From Deltaproteobacteria bacterium (lineage in GTDB: Bacteria; Myxococcota_A; UBA9160; UBA4427), in the NCBI GenBank assembly GCA_002709835.1, contig PAQX01000030.1, forward strand, positions 1 to 40,566: 40,566 bases of DNA, read 5' to 3'. Below, one piece after another: positions 16,106 to 25,319 of this stretch. The notes under the pieces are model-generated. The model was given only the letters and a program-made list of their open reading frames with translations. It did no database searches and had not been told where the DNA came from. The first letter of the stretch is position 1, and each line of letters opens with the position of its first letter. Both the position numbers and the translations under genes were made by a program.

Positions 16106-18250
16106 GTGCCCCTCGACCACCTCCTCTCCCCTACGAAGATTGGCTCGATGGAGCTGCCGAACCGTGTCGTGATGGCGCCGATGGGCGTCGAGCTCGTCGA
16201 GGCGGATGGCGTCGTGCGACAGCCGACCATCGACTACTACGTGGAGCGCGCGCGGGGCGGGGTCGGGCTCATCATCTCCGAAAACACGAGCGCGGCCTAT
16301 CCGATGGGCGCGAACTCGGCGCACGAAATCGCGGTCTCCGACGACAAGTATCTCCCCGGCCTGAAGGCGCTGACCGAAGCCGTCCACGCCGAGGGCGGCA
16401 AGATCGCGATCCAGCTCGCACACCACGGCAAGGTCGGCCGCCTCGACACGATCGAAGGCCGTCAGCTCCTGATGCCCTCGAAGCCGCGCAAGAAGCAGGG
16501 GCTGAGCGGGCCGCTCGATCTCTCGATGGAAGAGATGATGGACATGGCCAAGGCCTCCGGCGGGGGGAAGCCGTCCGTCAAGGAAGCCACCCACGAAGAC
16601 ATCGAGTGGCTCGTGAATGCCTTCGCGGACGCCGCGGAGCGGGCCCAGCGGGCCGGATTCGACGCGATCGAGATCCATGCAGCCCATGGCTACATCTTCT
16701 CCGAGTTCCACTCGCCGGCCTGGAACTTCCGGGAGGACGAGTATGGTGGCGACGTGGAAGGGCGGTCCCGACTCCTCTGCGAAGTGATCCGAGCATGCAA
16801 GGAGCGCACGGGAGGAGAACTGCCCGTCTGGTGCCGGCTCGACGCGAAGGAGATCGGCGTCGAGGGCGGCATCGTCGTCGAAGAAGCCGCGAAGACCGCG
16901 AGGCTCGCCCAGGAAGCGGGCGCGGACGCGATCCACGTGAGCGCCTACTCCGACCCGATGGGCGCGGGCTTCACCGAGGGCCCGATCGTCCACTTCGAAG
17001 GCGGCTTCCTCGGCTTCGCTTCCGCGATCAAGCGCGCGGTCGACGTTCCGGTCATCACCGCGGGACGGATCACCGTGGACCGCGGTGAGCAGGCGATTCG
17101 CAACGGCGAAGTCGATCTGGTCGCGATGGGCCGACCGCTCCTCGCGGAGCCCGAACTCGTGAAGAAGCTCGCGGAGGGTCGGCTCGCAGAGGTCCGTCCC
17201 TGCATCTACTGCTATGTCTGCGTCGCACAGCCCTTCTTCGACCGCCGTGTGAAGTGCGCCGTCAATCCGACCCTCGCCGAAGAGACCGAGCTGGCGCCGC
17301 TCCTGCGGGAGCAGGCCCCGACGCCGAAGCGCGTGGTCGTGGTCGGAAGCGGGCCCGCCGGAATCGAAGCGGCCTGTACGGCCGCCCAGCGCGGCCATCA
17401 GGTCACGCTTCTCGAGAAGGAAGACCAGGTCGGAGGCACCCTGCGCTTCGCCGCCCTCCCCTACGAGCCGAACGAACGCCTGCTCCGTTGGTTCGAAGCG
17501 CGCCTCGCCGCCTCGAAGGTCGACGTCCGCCTCGGTGCCGCGGCGACCGCCGAGTCGATCCGAGCGCTCTCCCCCGACGTCGTGCTCGCCGGCCTGGGCG
17601 CGCGACGCGAGTCGAGCGACGTCCCCGGCGCGGACCTTTCCCATGTGTGGGATGGCGATGACCTCCGCCTGGTGCTCGCGGGCGACCCTGCGACTTCGAA
17701 GCGCCTCGGGATCCCGCTCTACGCGCGCCTGGCGATCGCGGCCGGCCGGACCCTCGGCATCACGACCGATCCGTCCCGCCTCCGCAGCGCCTCGAAGCTC
17801 TTCATGCCCATGGGCAAGCGCGTCGTCATCCTCGGCGGAGGACTCGTCGGCGCCGAACTCGCCGAGTTCCTGGCCGAGCGCGGCCGCGAGGTCACGGTGA
17901 TCGAACGCGGCCCCGTGGTGGCCATGGAGATGGCCCACCCGCGTCGCTGGCGGGTCCTCCACGACCTCCGCGAAGCGGGCGTCGAACTCGTGACGGACGC
18001 GAAGCCCCTCGAGATCACGACGGACGCCGTCCGGTTCAGCGGCAAGGCCGAAGGGGAAGACGAAGGGCCGATCGAGTCCCTCGTCCCGGCGGACACGGTC
18101 GTGATCGCTGAAGGCCTCGCCGCCAATCCCGACCCGCTCGAGGCGCTCCGCGCGAGCGGCGTCCCGGTCGTCCCGATCGGCGACGTCGACGGCGTCGGCT
18201 ACATCGAAGGCGCCATCCACCAGGGCTTCCGCGCCGCGGTCGATCTGTAG
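16106..18250 (+). CDS. Old-yellow-enzyme type FeS/FAD reductase (2,4-dienoyl-CoA reductase / BaiCD-BaiH-like)
   Basis: A 714-residue protein with three parts. Residues 1-350 form an FMN-binding TIM barrel (RVVMAPMGVEL at the start, HAAHGYIFSEFHSP in the middle). A 4Fe-4S site follows: Cys366, Cys369, Cys372 and Cys384. Two Rossmann motifs come next, VVGSGPAGIEAA (from Gly414) and ILGGGLVGAELA (from Gly577), for FAD and NAD(P). The architecture matches 2,4-dienoyl-CoA reductase, 2-enoate reductase, the Bai steroid reductases and trimethylamine dehydrogenase. The Cys spacing C-x2-C-x2-C-x11-C has two residues between the second and third Cys, as in trimethylamine dehydrogenase, not three as in dienoyl-CoA reductase. 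GTG 16106 has AAGGAG at 16094-16099. It ends the CaiB run, 86 bases after the second CaiB. Confidence 0.92.
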   Translation: MPLDHLLSPTKIGSMELPNRVVMAPMGVELVEADGVVRQPTIDYYVERARGGVGLIISENTSAAYPMGANSAHEIAVSDDKYLPGLKALTEAVHAEGGKIAIQLAHHGKVGRLDTIEGRQLLMPSKPRKKQGLSGPLDLSMEEMMDMAKASGGGKPSVKEATHEDIEWLVNAFADAAERAQRAGFDAIEIHAAHGYIFSEFHSPAWNFREDEYGGDVEGRSRLLCEVIRACKERTGGELPVWCRLDAKEIGVEGGIVVEEAAKTARLAQEAGADAIHVSAYSDPMGAGFTEGPIVHFEGGFLGFASAIKRAVDVPVITAGRITVDRGEQAIRNGEVDLVAMGRPLLAEPELVKKLAEGRLAEVRPCIYCYVCVAQPFFDRRVKCAVNPTLAEETELAPLLREQAPTPKRVVVVGSGPAGIEAACTAAQRGHQVTLLEKEDQVGGTLRFAALPYEPNERLLRWFEARLAASKVDVRLGAAATAESIRALSPDVVLAGLGARRESSDVPGADLSHVWDGDDLRLVLAGDPATSKRLGIPLYARLAIAAGRTLGITTDPSRLRSASKLFMPMGKRVVILGGGLVGAELAEFLAERGREVTVIERGPVVAMEMAHPRRWRVLHDLREAGVELVTDAKPLEITTDAVRFSGKAEGEDEGPIESLVPADTVVIAEGLAANPDPLEALRASGVPVVPIGDVDGVGYIEGAIHQGFRAAVDL

Positions 18251-18319
18251 GCCCCCACGACGACGGACTGCGATCGAACTCCACGTCGGCAGGACGCCGG
18301 ACAACGATCCCGCCAGACG

Positions 18320-18594
18320 CTAGGCGGCAGCGACCTCGACGGGGATCCCGTTCAGGGCGCCGTTCCCGCTCGCCGTGTCGATGACCGGGTCGTGCGGAGA
18401 CGATCGGGATCGTGATGGAGCTCGCCCAGATTCGCGCCCTTCGGACAGACGAAGCCGCGGCTGAAAGGGTCGTTCTCGTCGCCCCGCACACGAAGAACCC
18501 GGTCGCCCTGGACCTCGACGGCAAGGCCACAGGTCGCCTCGCAGAGCGGGCAGGTTCGGTATTGGGTTCGGGTCGCGGGGGCATCCGGGGCCAT
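18320..18594 (-). pseudogene. Deletion relic of a molybdopterin oxidoreductase
   Basis: ATG 18594, preceded by GGAGAAA, opens a normal N-terminus: RTCPLCEATCGLAVEVQGD, then FVCPKGANLGELHHDPDRLR. These Cys residues are the 4Fe-4S ligands at the start of formate-dehydrogenase-type molybdopterin oxidoreductases. After about 67 residues the similarity stops near 18390 and the frame runs into TGA at 18352. In another frame the DNA reads VIDTASGNGALNGIPVEVAAA followed by TAG (18320-18322), which looks like the C-terminal tail of the same family (the ...GxxxLNGxPV... ending). The catalytic middle, some 600-700 residues in intact members, is missing. It is most simply a single internal deletion with a frameshift at the junction. 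An assembly error is the alternative. Confidence 0.72.
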
Positions 18595-18669
18595 GTCGGA
18601 TTTCTCCTCAGGCCCAGTCTAGAGAAGCGAGCGCGGTCGAGACCCAGGTCCTGGCTGACGCAGGCCCGT

Positions 18670-18698
18670 TTGACAGTGACAGGGCGCCTACCTAGCGT
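18670..18698 (+). promoter_or_regulatory. Candidate sigma70-type promoter for the RND operon
   Basis: A perfect TTGACA (18670-18675) is followed after exactly 17 bases by TAGCGT (18693-18698), which keeps the T-A...T positions of the -10 hexamer. It points at the RND adaptor gene and would leave a leader of about 185 bases. A stem (CTCGA with TCGAG and CGCGG with CCGCG, 18851-18879) ends 12 bases before the ATG and could affect translation. Weak -10, so moderate confidence. Confidence 0.4.
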
Positions 18699-18891
18699 CC
18701 GGTGCGCTCCCCCCACGTCGATTCGTGCTGAATTCGACTCCTCCCCGGCCCCGCTCACGCCTGGCCCGGCCCGGATCCCCAATGCCGCTAAGTGCCTGCC
18801 GTGAAAATCGTTTCTTGCGAACCCCGGAGATCGTCCGGACTCCGCTCGAGCTCGACCCGCGGAACCCTCCGCGCTCGAGGGCGGGCGCACG

Positions 18892-20139
18892 ATGAGCCGA
18901 TCCGCTGCCCGGACCCCGCTGCTGATTCTCCTCGCTGCCTTCGGCGTGGTCGCCCTGCTGATCTCCTTCCAGCAGACGCCCGAGGACCGCCCCCAGCAGA
19001 GCGCCGCGCCCCTCGTCCGGACCGTCACCGCCGCGCCGACCGAGGTCCGCTTCACCGTTCGCGCCAACGGCTCGGTCACCCCGCGAACCGAGAGCGCCCT
19101 GATTCCGCAGGTCTCCGGCGAAGTCATCGAGATGTCCGACCAGCTCGTCGCCGGCGGCTTCTTCGACGAAGGGGAGCTCCTCGCTCGGATCGACGACGCC
19201 GACTACCGGGTCGATCGCGAAGCCGCCCGCGCTCAGGTCGCGCGCGCCCAGAGCGAATTCGGTCGCGCAGACAAGGAGCTCGCGCGCCAACGTCGACTTG
19301 CCGACCGCTCAGTCGCGAGCGAGGCCCGGATCGACGACGCCGAGAACGCCCATCGCATCGCCGAGGCCAGCCTCCGCGAAGCCCAGGCCCGCCTCGAGCG
19401 CGCCGAACGCGACCTCTCCCGGACCGAGATCCGCGCCCCCTACCGCGGTCGGGTCCGGAACGAACAGGTCGACCTCGGCCAGTTCGTAAATCGCGGAACC
19501 GCGATCGCGACCCTCTATGCGATCGACTACGCCGAGGTCCGGCTTCCCGTCCCCGATCGCGAGCTCGCCTATCTCGACCTCGACCAGATGCGCGCCGCGA
19601 TCGCGGGGGAAGCCGACTCGATCGGCGCCCGCGTCGTGCTGTCCGCGCGCTTCGCCGGGAGCGAACACCAGTGGGAGGGCGTGCTCGACCGGACCGAGGC
19701 CGAGCTCGACCCCAAGAGCCGGATGATCCCCCTCGTCGTTCGCGTGCCCGAACCCTATCGGCTCGAACCGCCGCGGAGCGCGCCGCTCGCGATCGGTCTC
19801 TTCGTCGACGCGGAGATCGAGGGACGCATCGTCGAAGAGGCCTACGTGGTTCCGCGGGACGCGCTCCGCGCGGATCGCCGGGTCTACGTGATCGACGAGG
19901 GAGACCGGATCGAATTCCGGAACGTGCAGGTCCTTCGGACCGAGCGAGACCGCGTCGTGATCGGTGCCGGCCTCGCGCCCGGCGAGCGGGTGTGTACCTC
20001 TCCCCTGGACGCCGCGATCGATGGCATGCTCGTCCGGGTGAGCGCAGCACCGGAGGCCGCCGTCGCCGAAACGCTTGAGGCTGGGGAGCCTTCGGACCTC
20101 GCCGGCCGGAACGCCGGCGAGGCGGGAGTCATTCCGTGA
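18892..20139 (+). CDS. RND efflux periplasmic adaptor (HlyD/MFP family)
   Basis: A 415-residue membrane-fusion protein. Residues ~8-24 (PLLILLAAFGVVALLISF) form a membrane anchor or signal. After a short linker comes the first half of the lipoyl-like domain (VRANGSVTPRTESALIPQVSGEV). A long helical hairpin with ARAQVARAQSEFGRADKELARQRRLADRS follows, about residues 105-170. The second lipoyl half is IRAPYRGRVRNEQVDLGQFVNRG, and then a beta-barrel and membrane-proximal domain. It links an inner-membrane RND pump to an outer-membrane channel, so the cell is Gram-negative. Its stop overlaps the GTG of the pump gene (GTGA), which indicates coupled translation. No TolC-like gene is in the window. 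Confidence 0.93.
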   Translation: MSRSAARTPLLILLAAFGVVALLISFQQTPEDRPQQSAAPLVRTVTAAPTEVRFTVRANGSVTPRTESALIPQVSGEVIEMSDQLVAGGFFDEGELLARIDDADYRVDREAARAQVARAQSEFGRADKELARQRRLADRSVASEARIDDAENAHRIAEASLREAQARLERAERDLSRTEIRAPYRGRVRNEQVDLGQFVNRGTAIATLYAIDYAEVRLPVPDRELAYLDLDQMRAAIAGEADSIGARVVLSARFAGSEHQWEGVLDRTEAELDPKSRMIPLVVRVPEPYRLEPPRSAPLAIGLFVDAEIEGRIVEEAYVVPRDALRADRRVYVIDEGDRIEFRNVQVLRTERDRVVIGAGLAPGERVCTSPLDAAIDGMLVRVSAAPEAAVAETLEAGEPSDLAGRNAGEAGVIP

Positions 20140-23100
20140 CTCGCGCCATCGCGTGGTTCGCCCGCAACCACGTCGCCGCCAATCTGCTGATGGCGCTCAT
20201 GATCATCGGCGGCGTCGTCAGCCTACCCGTGATCCAGCAGCGCGCCTTCCCCGAGATCGAAGTCGACGTGATCGCGATCAACGTCGTCTACCTGGGCGCC
20301 GCGCCGGAAGAAGTCGAACAAGGCGTCTGCATCCGGATCGAGGAGGAGATCTACGGCATCGACGGCATCGAGGAGATCACGAGCTCCGCCGCCGAGGGCG
20401 CCTGCGGCGTGAGCGCCGAACTCATGACCGGCTACCCGATCGATCGCGCGCTCTCGGAGATCAAGAACGCCGTCGACTCGATCACGACCTTCCCGGAAGA
20501 GACCGAGAAGCCGATCGTCAGCCATTTCGATGTCCGCAACACCGCGGTCGCGATCGCCGTCTCCGCGGACACCTCCGAGCGCTCGCTCAAGGTCTACGGC
20601 GAGCGCATCCGCGACTCGATTGCCTCGCTCCCGGACGTCACCCAGGTCGAGCTGCGGAACGTCCGCGATTACGAGATCTCGATCGAGGTCGCGGAAGAGA
20701 CGCTCCGACGGCACGATCTGACTTTCGACGAGGTCGTCGCCGCCGTCCGCCGCGGGTCCCTCGATCGCCCGGGCGGCTCGATCAAGACCACCGGCGGCGA
20801 GATCCTCCTCCGGACCAAAGGCCAGGCCTACGTCGGGAGCGAGTTCGAGGAGATCGTGCTGCGGACGGAAGCCGACGGCACGCGCCTGCTCCTCTCCGAC
20901 GTCGCCTCCGTCGTCGACGGCTTCGAGCCCGACGACCTCTATGCGACCTTCGATGGGAATCCGGCCATCACGATCAAGGCCTATCGGGTCGGCGACCAGA
21001 AGGTGATCCGGGTCGTCGACGCCGTCCGCGCCCATCTGAAGGAGTTCTCCGCCTTTCTGCCGAACGGTCTCTCCATGACGATCTGGGATGACGAGTCCCA
21101 GACCTTGAAAGACCGGCTCAACATCCTGATCAAGAACGGCCTCTCCGGGTTCGTGCTCGTGTTCGTCGTGCTCGCTCTCTTCCTCCGGCTGAAGCTCGCG
21201 GTCTGGGTGTCGATCGGCGTTCCGCTCTCGATCCTCGGAGCGCTCTTCGTCTTCCCCTACGCCGACGTCTCGATCGACGTGATCTCGCTCTTCGCCTTCA
21301 TCATGGTCCTCGGCCTCCTCGTCGACGACGCGGTCGTGGTCGGCGAGAACGTCCATCGCCACCAGGAAGCGGCGGAAGATCCGCTCGAAGCCTCGATCAA
21401 GGGAACGCAGGAAGTCTCTATCCCGGTGATCTTCGGCGTCTTGACGACGATCGCCGCCTTCGGGCCGATGATCTTCGCGCCAGGCACGATGGGCCAGATC
21501 TTCGGTGTGATCGGCCTCTCGGCCTCGCTCTGCCTTGTCTTCTCGGTGATCGAGTCTCAGCTCGTCCTGCCGGCTCATCTCGGCCACATGAAGCCCAGCG
21601 CAAGCGGCAGAGAGCTCGCCCCAGGCTCGATCCAGGCCCGCTGGAAGGCCTTCCAGGCGCGCATGGCCGGAAGCCTCTCCCGTCTCGCCCGGGAGCGCTA
21701 TCGCCCGCTCCTCGATCGCGCCCTCGCAAATCGATACGCGGTCATCGCGGGCGGGATCGGCATTCTGTTGATCGCCCTCACGACGTTCGGCACCGGCATC
21801 GGACCGGCCAAGATGAACTTCTCGTTCTTCCCGCCGATCGAGAGCGATTACGTGACGGCGACGCTCACGATGCCGCAGGGCACTCCGATCGACGCAACTG
21901 AGAACGCCGCGCAGGTCGTCCTCGAGGCCGCCTACGCAACGAAGGCCGAGCTCGCCGAAGAAGGCTTCGACGCCGAAGAGCTGATCCAGCACATACTCTT
22001 CTCGGTGGGCCAGCAACCGAACGCAGGCGATTCCGGGCCCGGGGACCCGTCCGGCGCTTCGGGCAGCCATCTCGCCGAGATCCGCATCTCGATCCAGTCC
22101 GGGGACGACCGCCCGATCAGTGCCGCGGAGATCAAGGAACGTTGGCGCCAGAACACGCCCGCCATCCCGGACGTGGTCGAGCTCGCCTTCAATGCGGCGT
22201 ACTTCGATGCCGGCGACCCGATCGACATCCAGCTTCGAAGCAACGACGTCGACCAGCTCGTCGAAGCGGCTTCCCGCCTCAAGGCGGAGCTCGCGACCAA
22301 GGCGGGCGTATTCGAGATCAGCGACTCCTTCCGCGCGGGCAAACGAGAGCTCAAGCTCGACATCCTGCCCGCCGCGCAGACGCTCGGCCTGACCCTCGAC
22401 GACCTGTCGCGCCAGGTCCGCCAGGCTTTCTATGGCGAAGAAGCCCAGCGCATTCAGCGCGGACGCGACGACATCCGCGTGATGGTCCGGTATCCCGACC
22501 AGGACCGGCGCTCTCTGGCCGACCTCGACGACCTGCGGATCCGCACGCCGAACGGCGGCGAGGTCCCTTTCTATGCCGTCGCCAAAGCCGAGCTCGGTCG
22601 AGGCTTCGCGACGATCAAGCGTTCGGATCGCAACCGCGTGATCCACGTGACCGCCGACGTCGACGTCAAGGAGGTCGCCGCGGGGGACGTGCTCGCCGAA
22701 CTCCAGCGCGAATTCATCCCGACCCTACTCGCCGACTACCCGGGCATGTCCTTCTCGCTGGAGGGCGAACAATCCGAACAGGCGGAGAGCCTCGGCGGAC
22801 TCTTCCGGAACTACGCCGTCGCGCTCTTCCTGATCTATGCGCTGCTCGCGATCCCGCTTCGGTCCTACGTTCAGCCGCTCATCATCATGGCCGTGATCCC
22901 CTTCGGCCTCGTCGGCGCGATCATCGGCCACTGGTTCATGTATTTCGTCCGCGAGATCTTCACGGACCAGACCTTCAACTTCTCGATGATGTCGATCTTC
23001 GGCTTCGTTGCTCTGACCGGCGTCGTCGTCAACTCGAGCCTGGTCCTCGTGCACTACATCAACGAGCGTCGCGCCGAAGGCGTCCCGCTCGAAGAAGCGG

Positions 23101-23378
23101 TCCGTGCCGCCGGGGTCGCGCGCTTCCGACCGATCGTCCTGACGTCGATGACGACGTTCGTCGGACTCGCGCCGATCCTGCGCGAAGGCAGCGTGAGCGC
23201 ACAATTCCTGATCCCGATGGCGACGAGTCTGGGGTTCGGCGTGCTCTTCGGCTCGACGATCTCGCTCTTCCTCGTCCCCTCGGCCTACGTGGTCGTCGAG
23301 GACGTGAAGACGATGATGCGCGGTCGTAAGGAAGCTCCCCCGGAGATCGACCCGCTCGAGCCCCTCATCGAGGATTGA
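20136..23378 (+). CDS. RND efflux transporter (AcrB/AcrD/AcrF family)
   Basis: A 1080-residue inner-membrane pump of usual length. It starts with the first span (AWFARNHVAANLLMALMIIGGVVSLPVI), has a large periplasmic loop, then spans around residues 330-480 with GLLVDDAVVVGENV, where Asp397 and Asp398 match the proton-relay Asp pair of AcrB. A second copy of the fold starts near residue 530 and ends with the spans that include FVALTGVVVNSSLVLVHYINERR. The sequence belongs to the branch that includes pumps with VKNAVDSITTFPEETEKPIV-type loops. It is driven by the proton gradient and exports hydrophobic compounds; specificity is unknown. The start is GTG, overlapping the adaptor stop by four bases. 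Confidence 0.95.
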   Translation: MTRAIAWFARNHVAANLLMALMIIGGVVSLPVIQQRAFPEIEVDVIAINVVYLGAAPEEVEQGVCIRIEEEIYGIDGIEEITSSAAEGACGVSAELMTGYPIDRALSEIKNAVDSITTFPEETEKPIVSHFDVRNTAVAIAVSADTSERSLKVYGERIRDSIASLPDVTQVELRNVRDYEISIEVAEETLRRHDLTFDEVVAAVRRGSLDRPGGSIKTTGGEILLRTKGQAYVGSEFEEIVLRTEADGTRLLLSDVASVVDGFEPDDLYATFDGNPAITIKAYRVGDQKVIRVVDAVRAHLKEFSAFLPNGLSMTIWDDESQTLKDRLNILIKNGLSGFVLVFVVLALFLRLKLAVWVSIGVPLSILGALFVFPYADVSIDVISLFAFIMVLGLLVDDAVVVGENVHRHQEAAEDPLEASIKGTQEVSIPVIFGVLTTIAAFGPMIFAPGTMGQIFGVIGLSASLCLVFSVIESQLVLPAHLGHMKPSASGRELAPGSIQARWKAFQARMAGSLSRLARERYRPLLDRALANRYAVIAGGIGILLIALTTFGTGIGPAKMNFSFFPPIESDYVTATLTMPQGTPIDATENAAQVVLEAAYATKAELAEEGFDAEELIQHILFSVGQQPNAGDSGPGDPSGASGSHLAEIRISIQSGDDRPISAAEIKERWRQNTPAIPDVVELAFNAAYFDAGDPIDIQLRSNDVDQLVEAASRLKAELATKAGVFEISDSFRAGKRELKLDILPAAQTLGLTLDDLSRQVRQAFYGEEAQRIQRGRDDIRVMVRYPDQDRRSLADLDDLRIRTPNGGEVPFYAVAKAELGRGFATIKRSDRNRVIHVTADVDVKEVAAGDVLAELQREFIPTLLADYPGMSFSLEGEQSEQAESLGGLFRNYAVALFLIYALLAIPLRSYVQPLIIMAVIPFGLVGAIIGHWFMYFVREIFTDQTFNFSMMSIFGFVALTGVVVNSSLVLVHYINERRAEGVPLEEAVRAAGVARFRPIVLTSMTTFVGLAPILREGSVSAQFLIPMATSLGFGVLFGSTISLFLVPSAYVVVEDVKTMMRGRKEAPPEIDPLEPLIED

Positions 23379-23543
23379 AGCCCGTTCGGCCGCGAGGGAT
23401 TCATCTCGGCTTCGCGCTCCCCGGAAGGCGCAATCTACGCGGGCTTCGGCGCCGTATCCGAGCGCGATGCCGACGAGCAGCCGGGGGCGCGGGGGGGCGC
23501 CAAGATGCGCGCAGCGCTCCCCCTGCCCTTGCCGGCCGCGAGC

Positions 23544-24587
23544 TCAGAGCAGCTCTTCGGCGAGCAGCTGCAGCGCTTCGGGCTGACCGGCGCCGACCTG
23601 GAGCGCAGCGACCTCACGGCGCTCGCCGGCTTCCTTCCATGCCTTCAGCCTGTCGCGGATCTTGTCCGCGGGGCCGACGAGGTGGACGGCGTCCACGAGC
23701 TCGTTCGGGACCGCGGCGATCGCTTCGGCTTTCTTGCCATCGAGGAAGAAGTTCTGGATCTCCTCCGCAGCCTCCACGAAGCCCATGCGCTTGGCGTAGT
23801 CGTTGTAGAAGTTCTTGTTCCGAGCGCCCATGCCGCCGACGTACTGCGCGATGTTCGCCTTGACCGGCATCATCGCCTTCTCGACGTCGTCGCTCACGAT
23901 GCACGTGATGCCGACCTGGACGTCGAAGTTCTGGAGGCTCTTGCCGTTCCCAGCCTTCGCGAAGCCCGCCTCGAGCGAGGGCTGGAGCAACTCCGCGTAG
24001 CGCTCCGGGTCGTACATCATCGGGATGACGCCGTCGGCGACCTCCGCCGCGCATTCGAGCCCGTTCGGGCTGATCGATGCGGTGTAGATCGGGATCTCCG
24101 GGTTCCCGTGGAGGATGCTCTTCAGCGGCTTGCCGAGACCCGAAGCCTTGGGGTCCTGGGTCGGAATCGAATAGAACTCGCCCTGGAACTCGAGCTTCTC
24201 TTCGCGGGCGAAGATCTTGCGGACGATCTCGATGTACTCCTTCGTCCGCGTCAGCGGCTTTCCGTAGGGCTGGCCGTGCCATCCCTCGACGACCTGCGGG
24301 CCCGACGGGCCGAGACCCAGGATGAATCGACCGCCCGAGAGGTGGTCGAGGGTCATCGCGGTCATGGCCGTCATCGCCGGCGTCCGCGCCTGCATCTGCA
24401 TGATCGCGGTGCCGACCTTGATCTTGGTCGTCTGGGCGGCGATCCAGGTGGCCGTCGTGACGGCGTCGTTGCCCCAGGCTTCGGCGGTCCAGGCCGACTC
24501 GAAGCCGAGACTCTCGGCGTGCTTCACGAGGTCCATGTTGACCGAGGCTTTCGGCCCGAAACCGACGGCGTTGAGGGCGAGCTTCAT
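23544..24587 (-). CDS. LLM class flavin-dependent oxidoreductase (probably F420-dependent)
   Basis: A 347-residue luciferase-like TIM-barrel protein: SLGFESAWTAEAWGNDAVTTATWIAAQTTKIKVGTAIMQMQARTPAMTAMTAMTLDHLSGGRFILGLGPSGPQVVEGWHGQPY in shape, with the key segments ARTPAMTAMTAMTLDHLSGG and GLGPSGPQVVEGWHG characteristic of F420-dependent LLM enzymes similar to methylene-tetrahydromethanopterin reductases. Use of F420 rather than FMN is inferred from these segments. AAGGA lies 7 bases before the ATG. It leads away from the GST genes, with the same orientation, 44 bases after the GST stop at 24632, so it probably belongs to the same transcript. Confidence 0.88.
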   Translation of the reverse strand: MKLALNAVGFGPKASVNMDLVKHAESLGFESAWTAEAWGNDAVTTATWIAAQTTKIKVGTAIMQMQARTPAMTAMTAMTLDHLSGGRFILGLGPSGPQVVEGWHGQPYGKPLTRTKEYIEIVRKIFAREEKLEFQGEFYSIPTQDPKASGLGKPLKSILHGNPEIPIYTASISPNGLECAAEVADGVIPMMYDPERYAELLQPSLEAGFAKAGNGKSLQNFDVQVGITCIVSDDVEKAMMPVKANIAQYVGGMGARNKNFYNDYAKRMGFVEAAEEIQNFFLDGKKAEAIAAVPNELVDAVHLVGPADKIRDRLKAWKEAGERREVAALQVGAGQPEALQLLAEELL

Positions 24588-24631
24588 TTCATTTCCTTTC
24601 TGAGAGGAGTCGGAGCGACACGCGGCTCCGA

Positions 24632-25318
24632 TCAGGTCTGCAGGCTCTTGCGCGCGTTCTCCGCGAACTTCTTCGCAGCGTCTTCATCCTTGGTCAGGTT
24701 CTTCACCTTGACCGGCACGGCCAGGCCTCGATCGACTGCGGGCCGGGGCCGGATCGCCTTCAGCCATCGCTGCAGGTTCGGCAGGCCTTCGATCGAGACG
24801 CCGGACCACTTGTAGGTCTTGACCCAACAGTAGTTGGCGATGTCCGCAATCGTGTACTGATCGGCGGCCAGCCATTCCTTGCCTTCGAGGCCGCGCTCGA
24901 TCACTTCGAAGAGGCGCCGGCTCTCGTTCTGGTAGCGGTCGATGACCGACGGGAGCTTCTCGGGGAAATAGCGATGGAAGACGTTCGCCTGGCCCATCAT
25001 CGGCCCGATCCCGCCCATCTGGAACATCAGCCACTGCATCGTCTCGGAGCGACCTTTCGCGTCGGTCGGAAGCAGACGTCCGGCCTTCTCCGCGAGGTAC
25101 ACCATGATCGCGCCGGTCTCGAAGACCGCGAAATCGCCCTCTTCGCGGTCGACGATCACGGGGATCCGTCCGTTCGGGTTGAGCTTCAGAAACCACTCTT
25201 CCTTCTGCTCGTTCTTCGGCAGATTCACCGCGTGGGCGGTGTAGTCGAGCCCGAGTTCCTCGAGGGTCACGCTGGCCTTGTGACCGTTCGGCGTCGGTGC
25301 GGTGTAGAGATCGATCAT
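24632..25318 (-). CDS. Glutathione S-transferase family protein
   Basis: A 228-residue GST of canonical length, of the Ure2/YghU-like type. The N-terminal thioredoxin-like domain reads [29 protein letters not shown], with NGRIPVIVD containing the cis-Pro and [17 protein letters not shown] binding the glutathione gamma-glutamyl group. The helical C-domain contains [16 protein letters not shown]. It may conjugate or reduce an electrophile with glutathione, or bind a ligand. The ATG lies 1 base beyond the stop of the preceding longer GST-like gene, so the two are translationally coupled. The Asn in TPNGHK is the usual catalytic position in this subgroup. Confidence 0.93.
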   Translation of the reverse strand: MIDLYTAPTPNGHKASVTLEELGLDYTAHAVNLPKNEQKEEWFLKLNPNGRIPVIVDREEGDFAVFETGAIMVYLAEKAGRLLPTDAKGRSETMQWLMFQMGGIGPMMGQANVFHRYFPEKLPSVIDRYQNESRRLFEVIERGLEGKEWLAADQYTIADIANYCWVKTYKWSGVSIEGLPNLQRWLKAIRPRPAVDRGLAVPVKVKNLTKDEDAAKKFAENARKSLQT

Positions 25319-25319
25319 G

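Noticed and set aside
23486..23501. GGCGC/GCGCC hairpin between the RND pump and LLM genes as a terminator
   Set aside because: A 5-bp stem around a run of G with no U-tract is too weak and too likely by chance in this composition.
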